From Elusimicrobiota bacterium (GTDB lineage Bacteria > Elusimicrobiota > Elusimicrobia > UBA1565 > UBA9628): a stretch of DNA of 55,113 bases. The stretch covers positions 1-55,113 of the forward strand of contig JACRDT010000011.1 in NCBI GenBank assembly GCA_016212795.1, given 5' to 3'. The translations under genes and the position numbers were made by a program. Shown here piece after piece: positions 31,941 through 40,424 of the stretch (position 1 is the first letter of the stretch; every line of letters starts with the position of its first letter). The notes beneath the pieces are model-generated. The model was not told where the DNA came from and did no database searches. It was given only the letters and a program-made list of their open reading frames with translations.

Positions 31941-33810
31941 AGACCTGTACCTCTTCTCCCTCTGGTGCGTGGCCCCCCTGGCGCTCCTTCTCCCGGCGTG
32001 GGTCGACCCCGGCAAGGCGCTCTACAACTTCGGCGACCTCTACACGTACCACTATCCCATGCGCCACCTGGTCGTCGGCGCGCTGCAGTCTGGCCGCCTG
32101 CCGTTCTGGAACCCGTACATCTTCGCCGGGCTGCCGCTGTCGGCCAATTCCCAGGCCGTGGTGTTCTATCCGGCCACGCTCCTGGCCTATCATTGGCCGC
32201 TGACGCTGGCGTTCTCGTGGGACTATCTCTTCCACCTCCTCTGGGGGGGTCTGGGGTTCTACCTCCTGGGCCGCAAGAGCGCCCTGGGCCGGGGCGCGGC
32301 GGTCTTCGTGACCACGCTCTACTGCCTGAGCCCGTTCGTGATCTACAGGATCACCGAGGGCATCCCCACCCTCCTGGCCGCGCTGGCCTGGGTCCCGTGG
32401 GCGTGGCTCGCGCTCCTCTCCGGCAACCGGCTCCTGCTGGCCGGGGTCCTGGCCCTGCAGTTCCTTTCGGGGCATCCCCAGTTCATGGTCATCAACGCCC
32501 TGGGCATGTCGGCGTGGGCGCTGGTCCGGCGCTCGCCCGCGCTCATGGGCCGCCTGGCCCTGGCGGGCCTGGGCGCCGCGGCCATGGCCGCGGTGCAATG
32601 GGTTCCGACGATGGAGTTCCTGGGCCGCTCGGTCCGCAAGGAGCTGCCGCTGTCCTTCACGACGGCCTATTCGGTCGGCCCGGCCATCCTCAAGACCTGG
32701 TTCTCGCACAACGCGCTGGGCAACCCCATGACGGGCACGTGGCGCGACGTGGCGTCGGTCTTCTTCGAGACTTGCGGCGTCCACGTGGGGCCCATCGGGC
32801 TCTTCTTCGCCCTGGTCTGGCTGGTCGCGCGGCGTCCGCCGCTGGCGCTGGTCCTGCTGGGCCTGGGGTTCTTCCTGGCCTTGGGCGGGAACAACCCGCT
32901 CTACGTGCTGGCCGTGAAGCACACGAGCGTCGGCTACCTGCGCACGCCGGCCCGCTACCTGCTGCTGTGCTTGTTGGGGTTGGTGTTCGCGGCGGGCGGG
33001 ACCGCGCGGGAGGTCTTCGCGTTCCTGCCTCGGCGCTGGGGGGTCGTCCTCGCCGCCACGGCCGTGCTCGGCCTCGCCCAGATCGACCACATGTACCTCA
33101 AGAGCCAGGATGCCAGGCCCTTCCTGGCCGCCAACCTGGGGTTCGCCCGGGCCGTGGGTGGCAAGCCCGTGCGCTTCGTCAGCGACCCCAACCTGGCCAA
33201 CCCCAACAAGGCGATGCTCTACCGCGCCATGAACGTGAACGGGTACGAGGCTTTCTACCTGGCGGATTTCGCCCGGTTCGGCGCCCGCTCGGAGGGCCGG
33301 CCCGCGGCCGACGCCAGCCGGTCGTACCTCACGCGCAGCGACACGCCCGAGATGTGCCGGGCCGGGGTGGGGTATTACTTCGGGGCCAGGGCCGGCGAAC
33401 TCGTCCCCAGCCCCAGGGACTGCCCGCTGGCCCACTACGCCGAGGCGGGCGGCGGCAGGGTCGCGGGGCCGCTGAAGACGGCGGTCGCCAGGCCCGAGCG
33501 GTGGGAGCTGGTGGGGACGATGCCTGGGGCCGCCGACCGGCTCGTGCTCGGCCAGGCGTTCTATCCCGGGTGGCGCGCGTACCTGGGCGGCCGGGAGCTC
33601 GAGGTCGAGCGCTGGGACGGTTTTCTGCAGGCGGTCCGCGTGCCGCCGGGCGAGTTCGAGCTGTCGCTGGTCTTCAGGCCGTCGTGGTGGCCGCTGCTGG
33701 CGCTCCTGGCCGCGGCGGCGTGGGCCGCGTGGCTGGCGGCGATGGTCCTGAGTCACTCGCCTCCCCCCGCGGGGGAGACGAGTAGCCGAGGGGGGCTAGT
33801 CGTCGTATGA
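31927..33810 (+). CDS. YfhO-like GT-C superfamily membrane protein (2)
   Basis: 627 residues from a TTG at 31927 that overlaps the first YfhO-like gene by 14 bases. Same architecture: NFGDLYTYHYPMRHLVVGALQSGRLPFWNPYIFAGLPL, many membrane helices, and a C-terminal domain with GQAFYPGWRAYLGGRELEVE. It is a diverged duplicate of its neighbour. The last about 18 residues (SHSPPPAGETSS...) are encoded by a palindromic junction element, so the ancestral end was probably near AAMVL. Confidence 0.75.
   Translation: MITRRDLYLFSLWCVAPLALLLPAWVDPGKALYNFGDLYTYHYPMRHLVVGALQSGRLPFWNPYIFAGLPLSANSQAVVFYPATLLAYHWPLTLAFSWDYLFHLLWGGLGFYLLGRKSALGRGAAVFVTTLYCLSPFVIYRITEGIPTLLAALAWVPWAWLALLSGNRLLLAGVLALQFLSGHPQFMVINALGMSAWALVRRSPALMGRLALAGLGAAAMAAVQWVPTMEFLGRSVRKELPLSFTTAYSVGPAILKTWFSHNALGNPMTGTWRDVASVFFETCGVHVGPIGLFFALVWLVARRPPLALVLLGLGFFLALGGNNPLYVLAVKHTSVGYLRTPARYLLLCLLGLVFAAGGTAREVFAFLPRRWGVVLAATAVLGLAQIDHMYLKSQDARPFLAANLGFARAVGGKPVRFVSDPNLANPNKAMLYRAMNVNGYEAFYLADFARFGARSEGRPAADASRSYLTRSDTPEMCRAGVGYYFGARAGELVPSPRDCPLAHYAEAGGGRVAGPLKTAVARPERWELVGTMPGAADRLVLGQAFYPGWRAYLGGRELEVERWDGFLQAVRVPPGEFELSLVFRPSWWPLLALLAAAAWAAWLAAMVLSHSPPPAGETSSRGGLVVV
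33753..33800. repeat. Palindromic junction element fused to the second YfhO-like gene
   Basis: ACTCGCCTCCCCC (33755-33767) pairs, with one mismatch, with GGGGGAGACGAGT (33771-33783) around CGC. It is followed by AGCCGAGGGGGGCTAG, the reverse complement of the CTAGCCCCCC..CGGCTACTCG order seen in other copies. It is translated in frame as the C-terminus. Confidence 0.6.
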
Positions 33811-34811
33811 TGCGGAAAGGCTGGCGCAGGACCGGGTCGATCGCGCTCACGTTCGGCGTGACGGCCCTGTTCCTCTGCCTGGCCCTGCGCAACCTCGGCT
33901 GGACGGAGCTCCGGGCGGCGCTCCTCGCGGCCGACTGGCGGTGGCTGCTCCCGATCTGCGTGACGCCGTTCGTCGACATCGCCATCAGGGCCGTCCGGTG
34001 GCGGCTGCTGCTCGCGCCCATGGCCGACGCTCCGACCGGGCTGGCCTACCGGCTCGAGGCCATCGGGTTGGCCGCCAACAACGTGCTCGTGGCCCGCCTC
34101 GGGGAACTGGGGCGCGCGGCCCTGGCCGCCAAGAAGCTGCGCCTCTCTTTCCTGGCGTCGCTCTCGAGCATCGTGGTCGAGCGCCTCTGCGACATGGCCG
34201 GGGTCCTGGGGTTGTTCTGCGCGGTGGCCGCTTGCCACCCCGAGCTGATCGCCCGGCCGGTCCTCGCCGGGTGCTTCGGTATGCTGGTGGCGACCCTCGG
34301 CGTCCTGCTGGTCCTCATCTTCGCCTACAGGCATCTGGAGCCGGGGGGGATCTTCGAGCGCCGGCTCGCGCGCTGGCCCAAGGCGCACGACATGTGCGCG
34401 AAGCTCGTCATGGGCGCGCGGGCCCTGCACACGCCGGCCGCCTTCCCCATCCTGGGGTTGAGCCTGCTCCTGTGGGCCGTCGATTCCGCGCCCTACCTGT
34501 TCGCGGCCAAGTCTCTGGGCTTGGGCGTGGTGGACTACCCCCGGGCCGTCCTGGTGCTGGGTTGGGCGGCCGCGGGCTCGGCCATCCCGGCCGCGCCTGG
34601 CGCGGTCGGCACCTTCGAGGCGGCGGTTCGGGCCGGCATGGAGACTATGGGGGCCCCCCCGTCGCAGGCGCTGGCCATCGCGGTCATGATCCACGTCATC
34701 GGGTACATCATCGTGACGATCCTGGGCCTCGTCTTCCTCTACCGCGAGGGCCTCTCGTTGACGGGGTTCGAGAAGGGGGCGGAGAAGGTGTCGACCGAGG
34801 TTGTCCCATGA
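33807..34811 (+). CDS. UPF0104/LPG-synthase-TM flippase-like membrane protein
   Basis: 334 residues with about eight membrane helices. Conserved blocks of the family are RAVRWRLLLAPM, NNVLVARLGELGRAALAAKK, SSIVVERLCDMAG and AAPGAVGTFEAAV. The family includes the membrane domain of MprF and proteins proposed to move lipid-linked intermediates. In this sugar cluster it may flip or export a lipid-linked glycan. ATGA overlaps at both ends. Confidence 0.8.
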   Translation: MMRKGWRRTGSIALTFGVTALFLCLALRNLGWTELRAALLAADWRWLLPICVTPFVDIAIRAVRWRLLLAPMADAPTGLAYRLEAIGLAANNVLVARLGELGRAALAAKKLRLSFLASLSSIVVERLCDMAGVLGLFCAVAACHPELIARPVLAGCFGMLVATLGVLLVLIFAYRHLEPGGIFERRLARWPKAHDMCAKLVMGARALHTPAAFPILGLSLLLWAVDSAPYLFAAKSLGLGVVDYPRAVLVLGWAAAGSAIPAAPGAVGTFEAAVRAGMETMGAPPSQALAIAVMIHVIGYIIVTILGLVFLYREGLSLTGFEKGAEKVSTEVVP

Positions 34812-35890
34812 GGCGCCGCCTGTTGGACCTGCTGCTCTCGCCGTGCTGCCGCCACGTCATGGAGGCCGACGCGGAGTGGCGGCGCGCGCCCGCGGCGCAG
34901 GGCGCGGAGCGCGGCGCGGCGTCCGCCCGGGGCGCCGACGACGTTGTGGAGCTGGGCCACCTCATCTGCGCGCTCTGCAAGCAGAGGTACCAGGTCATCG
35001 ACGGCATCCCGAGGCTGTTCCCGGCGGTCGAGCTCGCGCCCGGCGTGAGCCAGACGCGGACCTCCTTCGCCTGGGAATGGCTCCGCCACCCCGGCCCGCG
35101 GCCCGAGGACCGGGAGGTCTTCCTCGAGGAGACGCAGATCCCGGCGCGCGAGTTCGCGGGCAAGCTCGTCCTGGACGCGGGCTGCGGCATGGGCCGGTAC
35201 GCCCGGGTCGCGCACGCCCTCGGCGCCGAGGTCGTGGCCTTCGACCTCTCGGACGCGGCCCTCAGGCTCGCGGACCTCGCCCGCCAGTCGCCGCGGTTCC
35301 ACATCGTCATGGGCGACCTCCTCCACCCGCCGCTGCGCGAGCACGCCTTCGACATCGCCGTAAGCCTCGGCGTCCTGCACCACACCCAGGACACGCAGGC
35401 CGCCTTCAAGCGCGTGGCGGAGCTCGTCAGGCCCAAGGGCCTCATGAGCGTCTGGGTCTACGGCAAGGCCGGGCGCCTGGCGGACTTCTCGACCAACCCC
35501 CTGCGCGCCGGCCGGGGGTGGGTGGCGTCGCACCGGCCCCTGGCCTGGCTCGTCGTGGGGATGCGCCACGCCATCAGCGACGCGCTGAGGCTCCTCACGG
35601 TCCGCCTGCCGGTGCGGCTGCTGTATGCGCTGTGCTACCCGCTGGCGGCGCTGGGCGCCGTGCCGGCGCTCAAGTATCTCACGTTCTCGGTGCACCACGA
35701 CTTCAAGGTGAGGCTCATCGAGGATTTCGACTGGCTCTCGCCTTTCTACCAGTACCACCACACCAAGGAGGAGCTTGCCGGGTGGTTCCAGGCCGCGGGC
35801 TTCACCGTGCTCAAGATCCTCCCGCACGGCCTGGTGCCCAAGCCGGGCATCCTCGCAAGGAAGACTGACTATGGCGTCGAGCGGCGCTAG
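34808..35890 (+). CDS. SAM-dependent methyltransferase with N-terminal zinc ribbon
   Basis: 360 residues from the ATG at 34808. The N-terminal Trm112-like ribbon has paired cysteines (SPCCRHV and LICALCKQRYQVIDGIPRLFP). Class I methyltransferase motif I is LVLDAGCGMGRYARVA, motif II AEVVAFDLSDAAL and the later block FDIAVSLGVLHHTQD. The C-terminal half (about 230-345) carries amphipathic and hydrophobic helices. Proteins of this layout are common in polysaccharide clusters. The target is unknown. It overlaps the glycosyltransferase gene by 20 bases. Confidence 0.8.
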   Translation: MRRRLLDLLLSPCCRHVMEADAEWRRAPAAQGAERGAASARGADDVVELGHLICALCKQRYQVIDGIPRLFPAVELAPGVSQTRTSFAWEWLRHPGPRPEDREVFLEETQIPAREFAGKLVLDAGCGMGRYARVAHALGAEVVAFDLSDAALRLADLARQSPRFHIVMGDLLHPPLREHAFDIAVSLGVLHHTQDTQAAFKRVAELVRPKGLMSVWVYGKAGRLADFSTNPLRAGRGWVASHRPLAWLVVGMRHAISDALRLLTVRLPVRLLYALCYPLAALGAVPALKYLTFSVHHDFKVRLIEDFDWLSPFYQYHHTKEELAGWFQAAGFTVLKILPHGLVPKPGILARKTDYGVERR

Positions 35891-37100
35891 CGGGCGGGGC
35901 GTCCTCATGGTGAGCGCGGGCTTCCACCCCTACGTCGGCGGCTCCGAGAAGCAGGCGCTCGAGCTCTCCGTGGCCTTGAAGGCGCGGGGCTGGAGGGTCA
36001 GGGTTCTCACGCGCGGGCTCGCGGGCCTCCCCGCCCTGGAGACGGTCCGCGGCGTCGAGGTCGTCCGGCTGTGGGCCGCGGGGACGGGGCTCGTCAACTC
36101 TCTCTCCTTCATGGCGTCCTTGTTCCTCCGCCTGGTGCGGGAGGCGGGCGCCTTCGACGCGATCCACGTCCACCTGGCCGGCTCGCCGGCGCTCCCGGCC
36201 GCGCTGGCCGGCAGGGTCCTCGACCGGCCCGTGATCGTCAAGCTCGGCGGGGGCCGCGGCATCGGGGAGCTCGCGGCGTCGTCCGCCACCTTCGCGGGGC
36301 GGCTCAAGATCAGGCTCCTGCGGTGGCTGGGCCCGCGCTTCGTGGTGGTCACCCCGGACCTGCGCGACGAGGTCGCGGCCTTCGGCCTCTCGGGCGGGCA
36401 GCTCAGCGTGATCCCCAACGGGGTGGACGTCGGCGCCTACAGCCCCGCCCCGCCGGAGAGCCGGCCCTCCCTGCGAAAGGCGCTGGGCTGGCCCGACGGG
36501 CTGGGCTTCCTCTACGTCGGGCGGCTCTCCCCCGAGAAGCGCCTGCCGATGTTCCTCGAGGCCCTGGCCGAGGCGGCCAAGGCCTCGCCGGGGGACCCCA
36601 GACGCCCTTCGGGCGTTACCCCCGGCACGGCCGGAGGCGGAACTTCGCCGGCCGCGCCGGCGTACTTCGCGGCTTTCGTCGGGGAGGGGCCGGAGGAGGC
36701 GGGCCTGAGGGACCTCGCCGGCAGGCTCGGCTTGCCGGCGCATTTCCACCCGCCGACTGACTCGGTGTGGAAGGCTTACCAGGCCGCGGACGTCTTCGTC
36801 CTGCCGTCGGTCTCGGAGGGCCTCTCCAACGCGCTCCTCGAGGCCATGGCGTGCGGGCTGGCCGTGCTCGGCAGCCGCGTCGGCGGCACGGCCGAGACCG
36901 TGGCGCACGGTGCCTCGGGGCTCCTGTTCGACGACCGGGGGGGGCTCGGGGAGGGCATCCGGCGGTTCCTGGACGAGCCAGGCCTGGCCGGCGCCCTGGG
37001 CGGGGAGGGCAGGCGCCTGGCCATGAAGTACTCGCTCGCGGAGGTGGCGCGGCGCTACGAGGAGTTGTATCTCGACCCTCCCGCGGGGGGGGCCGTCTGA
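35871..37100 (+). CDS. Glycosyltransferase family 4 with in-frame repeat insertion
   Basis: 409 residues, GT-B fold. N-terminal SAGFHPYVGGSEKQALELS. Donor-side motifs are VIPNGVDV, FLYVGRLSPEKR, and the EX7E block SEGLSNALLEAMACG with the following VGGTAETV. Between AEAAKASPG and AYFAAFVGEG lies a stretch of about 25 Pro/Gly/Thr-rich residues, encoded by a palindromic sequence at about 36596-36660 that family members do not need. It sits on the loop after a core strand, where extra residues could be tolerated. It is coupled to wecB through TGATG. Confidence 0.85.
   Translation: MASSGASGRGVLMVSAGFHPYVGGSEKQALELSVALKARGWRVRVLTRGLAGLPALETVRGVEVVRLWAAGTGLVNSLSFMASLFLRLVREAGAFDAIHVHLAGSPALPAALAGRVLDRPVIVKLGGGRGIGELAASSATFAGRLKIRLLRWLGPRFVVVTPDLRDEVAAFGLSGGQLSVIPNGVDVGAYSPAPPESRPSLRKALGWPDGLGFLYVGRLSPEKRLPMFLEALAEAAKASPGDPRRPSGVTPGTAGGGTSPAAPAYFAAFVGEGPEEAGLRDLAGRLGLPAHFHPPTDSVWKAYQAADVFVLPSVSEGLSNALLEAMACGLAVLGSRVGGTAETVAHGASGLLFDDRGGLGEGIRRFLDEPGLAGALGGEGRRLAMKYSLAEVARRYEELYLDPPAGGAV
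36596..36660. repeat. Palindromic element inserted in the glycosyltransferase coding sequence
   Basis: ACGCCC-TTC-GGGCGT is a perfect hairpin (about 36601-36615), followed by TACCCCCGGCACGGCCGGAGGCG and a second partial palindrome, GGCGGAACTTCGCC. It keeps the reading frame and encodes PRRPSGVTPGTAGGGTSP. The reverse strand shares AACGCCC with the ino1 repeats, so a distant family link is possible. Confidence 0.5.
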
Positions 37101-37150
37101 TGACACGGCATCTGCCCCCTCGACTGCTTTCCTCCCCGTGGGGGAGGAAA
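37075..37150 (+). repeat. Palindromic junction element fused to wecB
   Basis: ATGACACGGCATCTGCCCCC (from 37100) matches the ATGAAACGGCATCTGCCCCC start of the copy at 5151. TTTCCTCCCC (37128-37137) pairs perfectly with GGGGAGGAAA (37141-37150) around GTG, and the 3' arm is the Shine-Dalgarno for the internal wecB start at 37151. A preceding CTCGACCCTCCCGCGGGGGG half-element encodes the glycosyltransferase C-terminus. Confidence 0.65.
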
Positions 37151-38245
37151 GTGAAAGTCCTATGCGTCGTGGGCACCAGGCCCGAGGCCATCAAGATGGC
37201 GCCGGTCATCTGGCGGCTCAAGGAGGACGCGCGCTTCGTCGTGAGGGTCTGCGCCACGGGCCAGCACCGGGAGCTCCTCGACGACGCCCTCGCGCAGCTG
37301 CGCGTCGCCGCGGACATCGACCTCGGCGTGATGCGCCCCGGCCAGACCTCGTCGGAGGTGCTCGCCCGCGTGCTCGCCGCCCTCGACGGGGTCCTCGCCC
37401 GGGAGAAGCCGGGCCTCGTGCTGGTCCAGGGCGACACGACGAGCGTCCTGGGGGGGTGCCTGGCCGCGTTCCACCGGGGCATCCCGGTCGGGCACGTGGA
37501 GGCGGGTCTGCGCACCTTCGATCTCGGCCAGCCCTTCCCCGAGGAGATGAACCGCGTCCTGGTCGACAGGCTCGCGGCCCTGCTGTTCGCGCCGACGAGG
37601 ATCGCGGCGCGCAACCTCCGGGCCGAGGGCGCGGGCCGCGTCGTCGTGACCGGCAACACCGTCGTCGACGCCCTCAAGTGGGCCCTGTGTCAGCCTGGGG
37701 GATTCGACGCGGCCGTCTTGAGGAGGATCCCGCCGGAGGCGCGGGTCGTGGCCGTCACGCTGCACCGCCACGAGAGCTTCGGCGCGCCCATCGAGCGGGC
37801 CTGCGCCGGCATCGTGGCCGCCGCGCGAGCGCTGCCGGCGCTCACCTGGGTCTACCCGGCGCACCCCAACCCGCGCCTGCGGTCCGCGGCGCGGCGCCTG
37901 AGGCATCCGCGGATCGTCGTCTGCCCGCCGCTGGGCTACCTCGATTTCGTCCGCCTGATGCGGCGCTCGGAGTTCCTCGTCACGGATTCCGGCGGCATCC
38001 AGGAGGAGGCCGCGTGCCTGGGCAAGGCGGTGCTGGTGGCGCGGGAGAAGACGGAGCGGCCCGAGGTGCTCTCGGGCTGGGGCATCCTCGTCGGCACGGA
38101 GCCGGCGGGGATCGTCGCCCAGGCCCGGCGCCTGGCGGCCGGGGGCTGGCGGCCGCCCAAGGGGCCGGGGCCCTTCGGCGACGGGAGGGCCGCGGAGAGG
38201 ATCCGCCGGGCCATCACGGATTGGGCGAGGAGGCGAGGGACATGA
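37100..38245 (+). CDS. wecB: UDP-N-acetylglucosamine 2-epimerase
   Basis: The non-hydrolysing epimerase makes UDP-ManNAc for surface glycans. Motifs are VVGTRPEAIKMAP, LVQGDTTSVLGG, VGHVEAGLRTFD, PEEMNRVLVDRL and TDSGGIQEEA. From the ATG at 37100 (TGATG with the previous stop) the protein has 381 residues, of which the first 17 (MTRHLPPRLLSSPWGRK) come from a palindromic junction element. A GTG at 37151 directly after GGGGAGGAAA gives the normal family start. Both starts are possible. ATGA overlap with the methyltransferase gene. Confidence 0.92.
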   Translation: MTRHLPPRLLSSPWGRKVKVLCVVGTRPEAIKMAPVIWRLKEDARFVVRVCATGQHRELLDDALAQLRVAADIDLGVMRPGQTSSEVLARVLAALDGVLAREKPGLVLVQGDTTSVLGGCLAAFHRGIPVGHVEAGLRTFDLGQPFPEEMNRVLVDRLAALLFAPTRIAARNLRAEGAGRVVVTGNTVVDALKWALCQPGGFDAAVLRRIPPEARVVAVTLHRHESFGAPIERACAGIVAAARALPALTWVYPAHPNPRLRSAARRLRHPRIVVCPPLGYLDFVRLMRRSEFLVTDSGGIQEEAACLGKAVLVAREKTERPEVLSGWGILVGTEPAGIVAQARRLAAGGWRPPKGPGPFGDGRAAERIRRAITDWARRRGT

Positions 38246-39150
38246 CGCCGGATGAGATGAAGCTCAGCGAGGCCGCCTGCCTGTGCGGGTCGAGGGAGCA
38301 CAAGACGCTCTACGAGCGCCCCTACCCCAGGGTCTTCGTCCCGGAGGACTTCAACGCCACGACCGACCGGTTCGACGCCTACGGCAGGATCGTCCGGTGC
38401 TCCTCCTGCCGGCTCGTCTTCACGAACCCGCGGCCGGACGACGCCTTCATCACCGAGGGCTACGCGGCGAGCGCGGACGACCAGTATGCCGACGAGGCCC
38501 CGAGCCGCGCCATCAACGCCCACCTGTGCCTGGCCACGATCCGGCGGTTCATCAGGGAGGGCAGGCTCCTCGAGGTCGGGTGCGCGGCCGGCTACTTCCT
38601 CAACGCCGCGCGCTCGGATTTCGACGTCGAGGGCGTCGAGCCCAGCCGCTGGGCGGCCGAGTCCGCGGCGCGGCGCTTCGGCGTCGCGGTCCACGCCGCG
38701 ACGCTGCCGGAGGCGCGGCTGGCCGCGGAGGGCTACGACGTGGTCGTGCTGGTGGACGTGATCGAGCACCTCACCGACCCCGTGGGCGCGCTCGCCGAGT
38801 GCCGCAGGCTCCTCAAGCCCGGCGGCTGGCTCTACCTCGTCACCCCGGACATCGACAGCCTCTCCGCCAAGGTGCTGCGGGGCTCCTGGTGGGGGCTGCG
38901 GCCCGCGCACTTCTACTACTTCAGCCCCAAGACTCTCTCGGCCCTCCTGGAGAAGGCGGGCTTCGAGACGGCGCTGTGCCGGTCGTACGGGAGGATGTTC
39001 ACCTTGGACTACTGGTCGAGCCGGCTCAAGAACTACCCCGCGCTCGTGAGGGTCTTCGTGGAGCGGACGATCTCCACCATGCAGGTGCGCGACAAGTTCG
39101 TCTACATCAACACCAGGGACTCGTTCGAGCTGGTGGCCAGAAAGACCTGA
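38242..39150 (+). CDS. SAM-dependent methyltransferase with N-terminal Cys motif
   Basis: 302 residues. An N-terminal metal-site candidate (ACLCGSREH and VRCSSCRLVFTNPRP) precedes the methyltransferase core: LLEVGCAAGYFLNAA, VEGVEPSRWAAESA and VVLVDVIEHLTDP, then LLKPGGWLYLVTPD. The FYYFSPKTLSALLEKAGF block is typical of methyltransferases in O-antigen and sugar clusters. ATGA overlap with wecB, two-base gap before the next gene. Confidence 0.82.
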   Translation: MTPDEMKLSEAACLCGSREHKTLYERPYPRVFVPEDFNATTDRFDAYGRIVRCSSCRLVFTNPRPDDAFITEGYAASADDQYADEAPSRAINAHLCLATIRRFIREGRLLEVGCAAGYFLNAARSDFDVEGVEPSRWAAESAARRFGVAVHAATLPEARLAAEGYDVVVLVDVIEHLTDPVGALAECRRLLKPGGWLYLVTPDIDSLSAKVLRGSWWGLRPAHFYYFSPKTLSALLEKAGFETALCRSYGRMFTLDYWSSRLKNYPALVRVFVERTISTMQVRDKFVYINTRDSFELVARKT

Positions 39151-39151
39151 G

Positions 39152-40423
39152 ATGGGCGCTCTGGGATGGGACTCGGTCGGGCCGCGGGGGAGGCTCGCGA
39201 TGGTCGCCCTGCTGGCGCTGGGCTTGCGGGCGGGCTACGTGGCCGCGCACTCGAGAGGGGAAGACGAACGCATCCTCGACGCCCGGCACTACCACGAGTA
39301 CGCCGTCCACCTCGTGGAGACCGGCGCCTACGTGGACGACGCCGGCGACCGGCTCTTCCGGATGCCGGGTTACCCGGTCCTGCTCGCCGCGTCGTACAAG
39401 GCCTTCGGCCGGAGCGTGCTCCCGCTGCAGGTCCTGCAGGTCCTCGCCTCGGCCCTGGCCTGCCTGGCGCTCTACGCCGTCGCGCTCAAGCTCTACGGCC
39501 AGCGGTGGGCGCTCTTCATCGGCGTGGCGGCCGCCTGCTACGAGGGGCTCATCGAGCCGTGCGCGAGGCTGCTCACCGAGTCCTTGGGCGGGAGCCTCGT
39601 CTGCTTCTTCTTCTGGGCGTGGTTCTGCGTCGAGGGGGCCTGGGCCTCCACGGCGCTCTCGGCCCTGCTCCTGGGCCTGGCCTGCTTCCTCAGGCCCGAC
39701 CTGGGCCCCTTCGCTGGGGCCTGCTGCGTCCTGCTGCCGTGGCTCAAGCCGGGGCGGGGGCCGCGCCACGCCGCGCTCTTCGGCGGCCTGCTCCTGGCCT
39801 GCTTCCTGCCGTGGATCGGCCGCAACCACATGGTCTTCCACCGCTTCATCCCCGGCTCGACCCAGGTCGAGGCGGCCCTCTACAACGGGCTGTGCCTGCC
39901 CCTGGCGGCGCTGGGCGACATCGGGCCCAAGGACGTGAAGTCCCACCCCAAAGGGATGGACGAAATGGGCCACCGGGTGTATTACAAGACGGCCCTCAGG
40001 GACCTGCTGGCCGCGACGCCGCCGGGCAAGACCGTCCGGGCCTACTTCTTCAACGTGGCCTCGATGTACTATCCCTTCCTGCCCGAGTACGACTGGAGCT
40101 TCGTGTTCCTTGTGCCGTTCTGGCTGTGGGCCATCGTCAGGATCAGGGACGCGCCGGAACTGCGCCCGGCGCTCATCCTGATCGTCCTCTACACCATGGT
40201 CCACGCCGTGGCCGGGGGGCCGGTCTCGCGCTACCGCAAGCCGCTGGCCGCGCCGCTGCTCCTGCTGGCCGCGGCGGGAGCTCGCGGTCTCGAGGCGCGC
40301 CACGGCCGGCGGTTCTGGGCCGCGGCCTCCGGCTGGCTGGCCGCGAACCTCTTCATGGTCGTCATCGGCCCGCTCGCCAGGGAGAGCGTGCTGAAGATGA
40401 AGAAACTGGTCTTCGGACGCTGA
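39152..40423 (+). CDS. ArnT/GT39-like membrane glycosyltransferase
   Basis: 423 residues with about nine membrane segments. The first periplasmic loop contains ERILDARHYHEYAVHLVETGAY, with the acidic residues expected for the GT-C catalytic base, then RMPGYPVLLAASYKAFG. Family members transfer sugars from polyprenyl phosphate to lipid A or proteins. It is the last gene of the surface-glycan block. The reading frame ends at the convergent stop of the metal-binding protein gene. Confidence 0.78.
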   Translation: MGALGWDSVGPRGRLAMVALLALGLRAGYVAAHSRGEDERILDARHYHEYAVHLVETGAYVDDAGDRLFRMPGYPVLLAASYKAFGRSVLPLQVLQVLASALACLALYAVALKLYGQRWALFIGVAAACYEGLIEPCARLLTESLGGSLVCFFFWAWFCVEGAWASTALSALLLGLACFLRPDLGPFAGACCVLLPWLKPGRGPRHAALFGGLLLACFLPWIGRNHMVFHRFIPGSTQVEAALYNGLCLPLAALGDIGPKDVKSHPKGMDEMGHRVYYKTALRDLLAATPPGKTVRAYFFNVASMYYPFLPEYDWSFVFLVPFWLWAIVRIRDAPELRPALILIVLYTMVHAVAGGPVSRYRKPLAAPLLLLAAAGARGLEARHGRRFWAAASGWLAANLFMVVIGPLARESVLKMKKLVFGR

Positions 40424-40424
40424 C

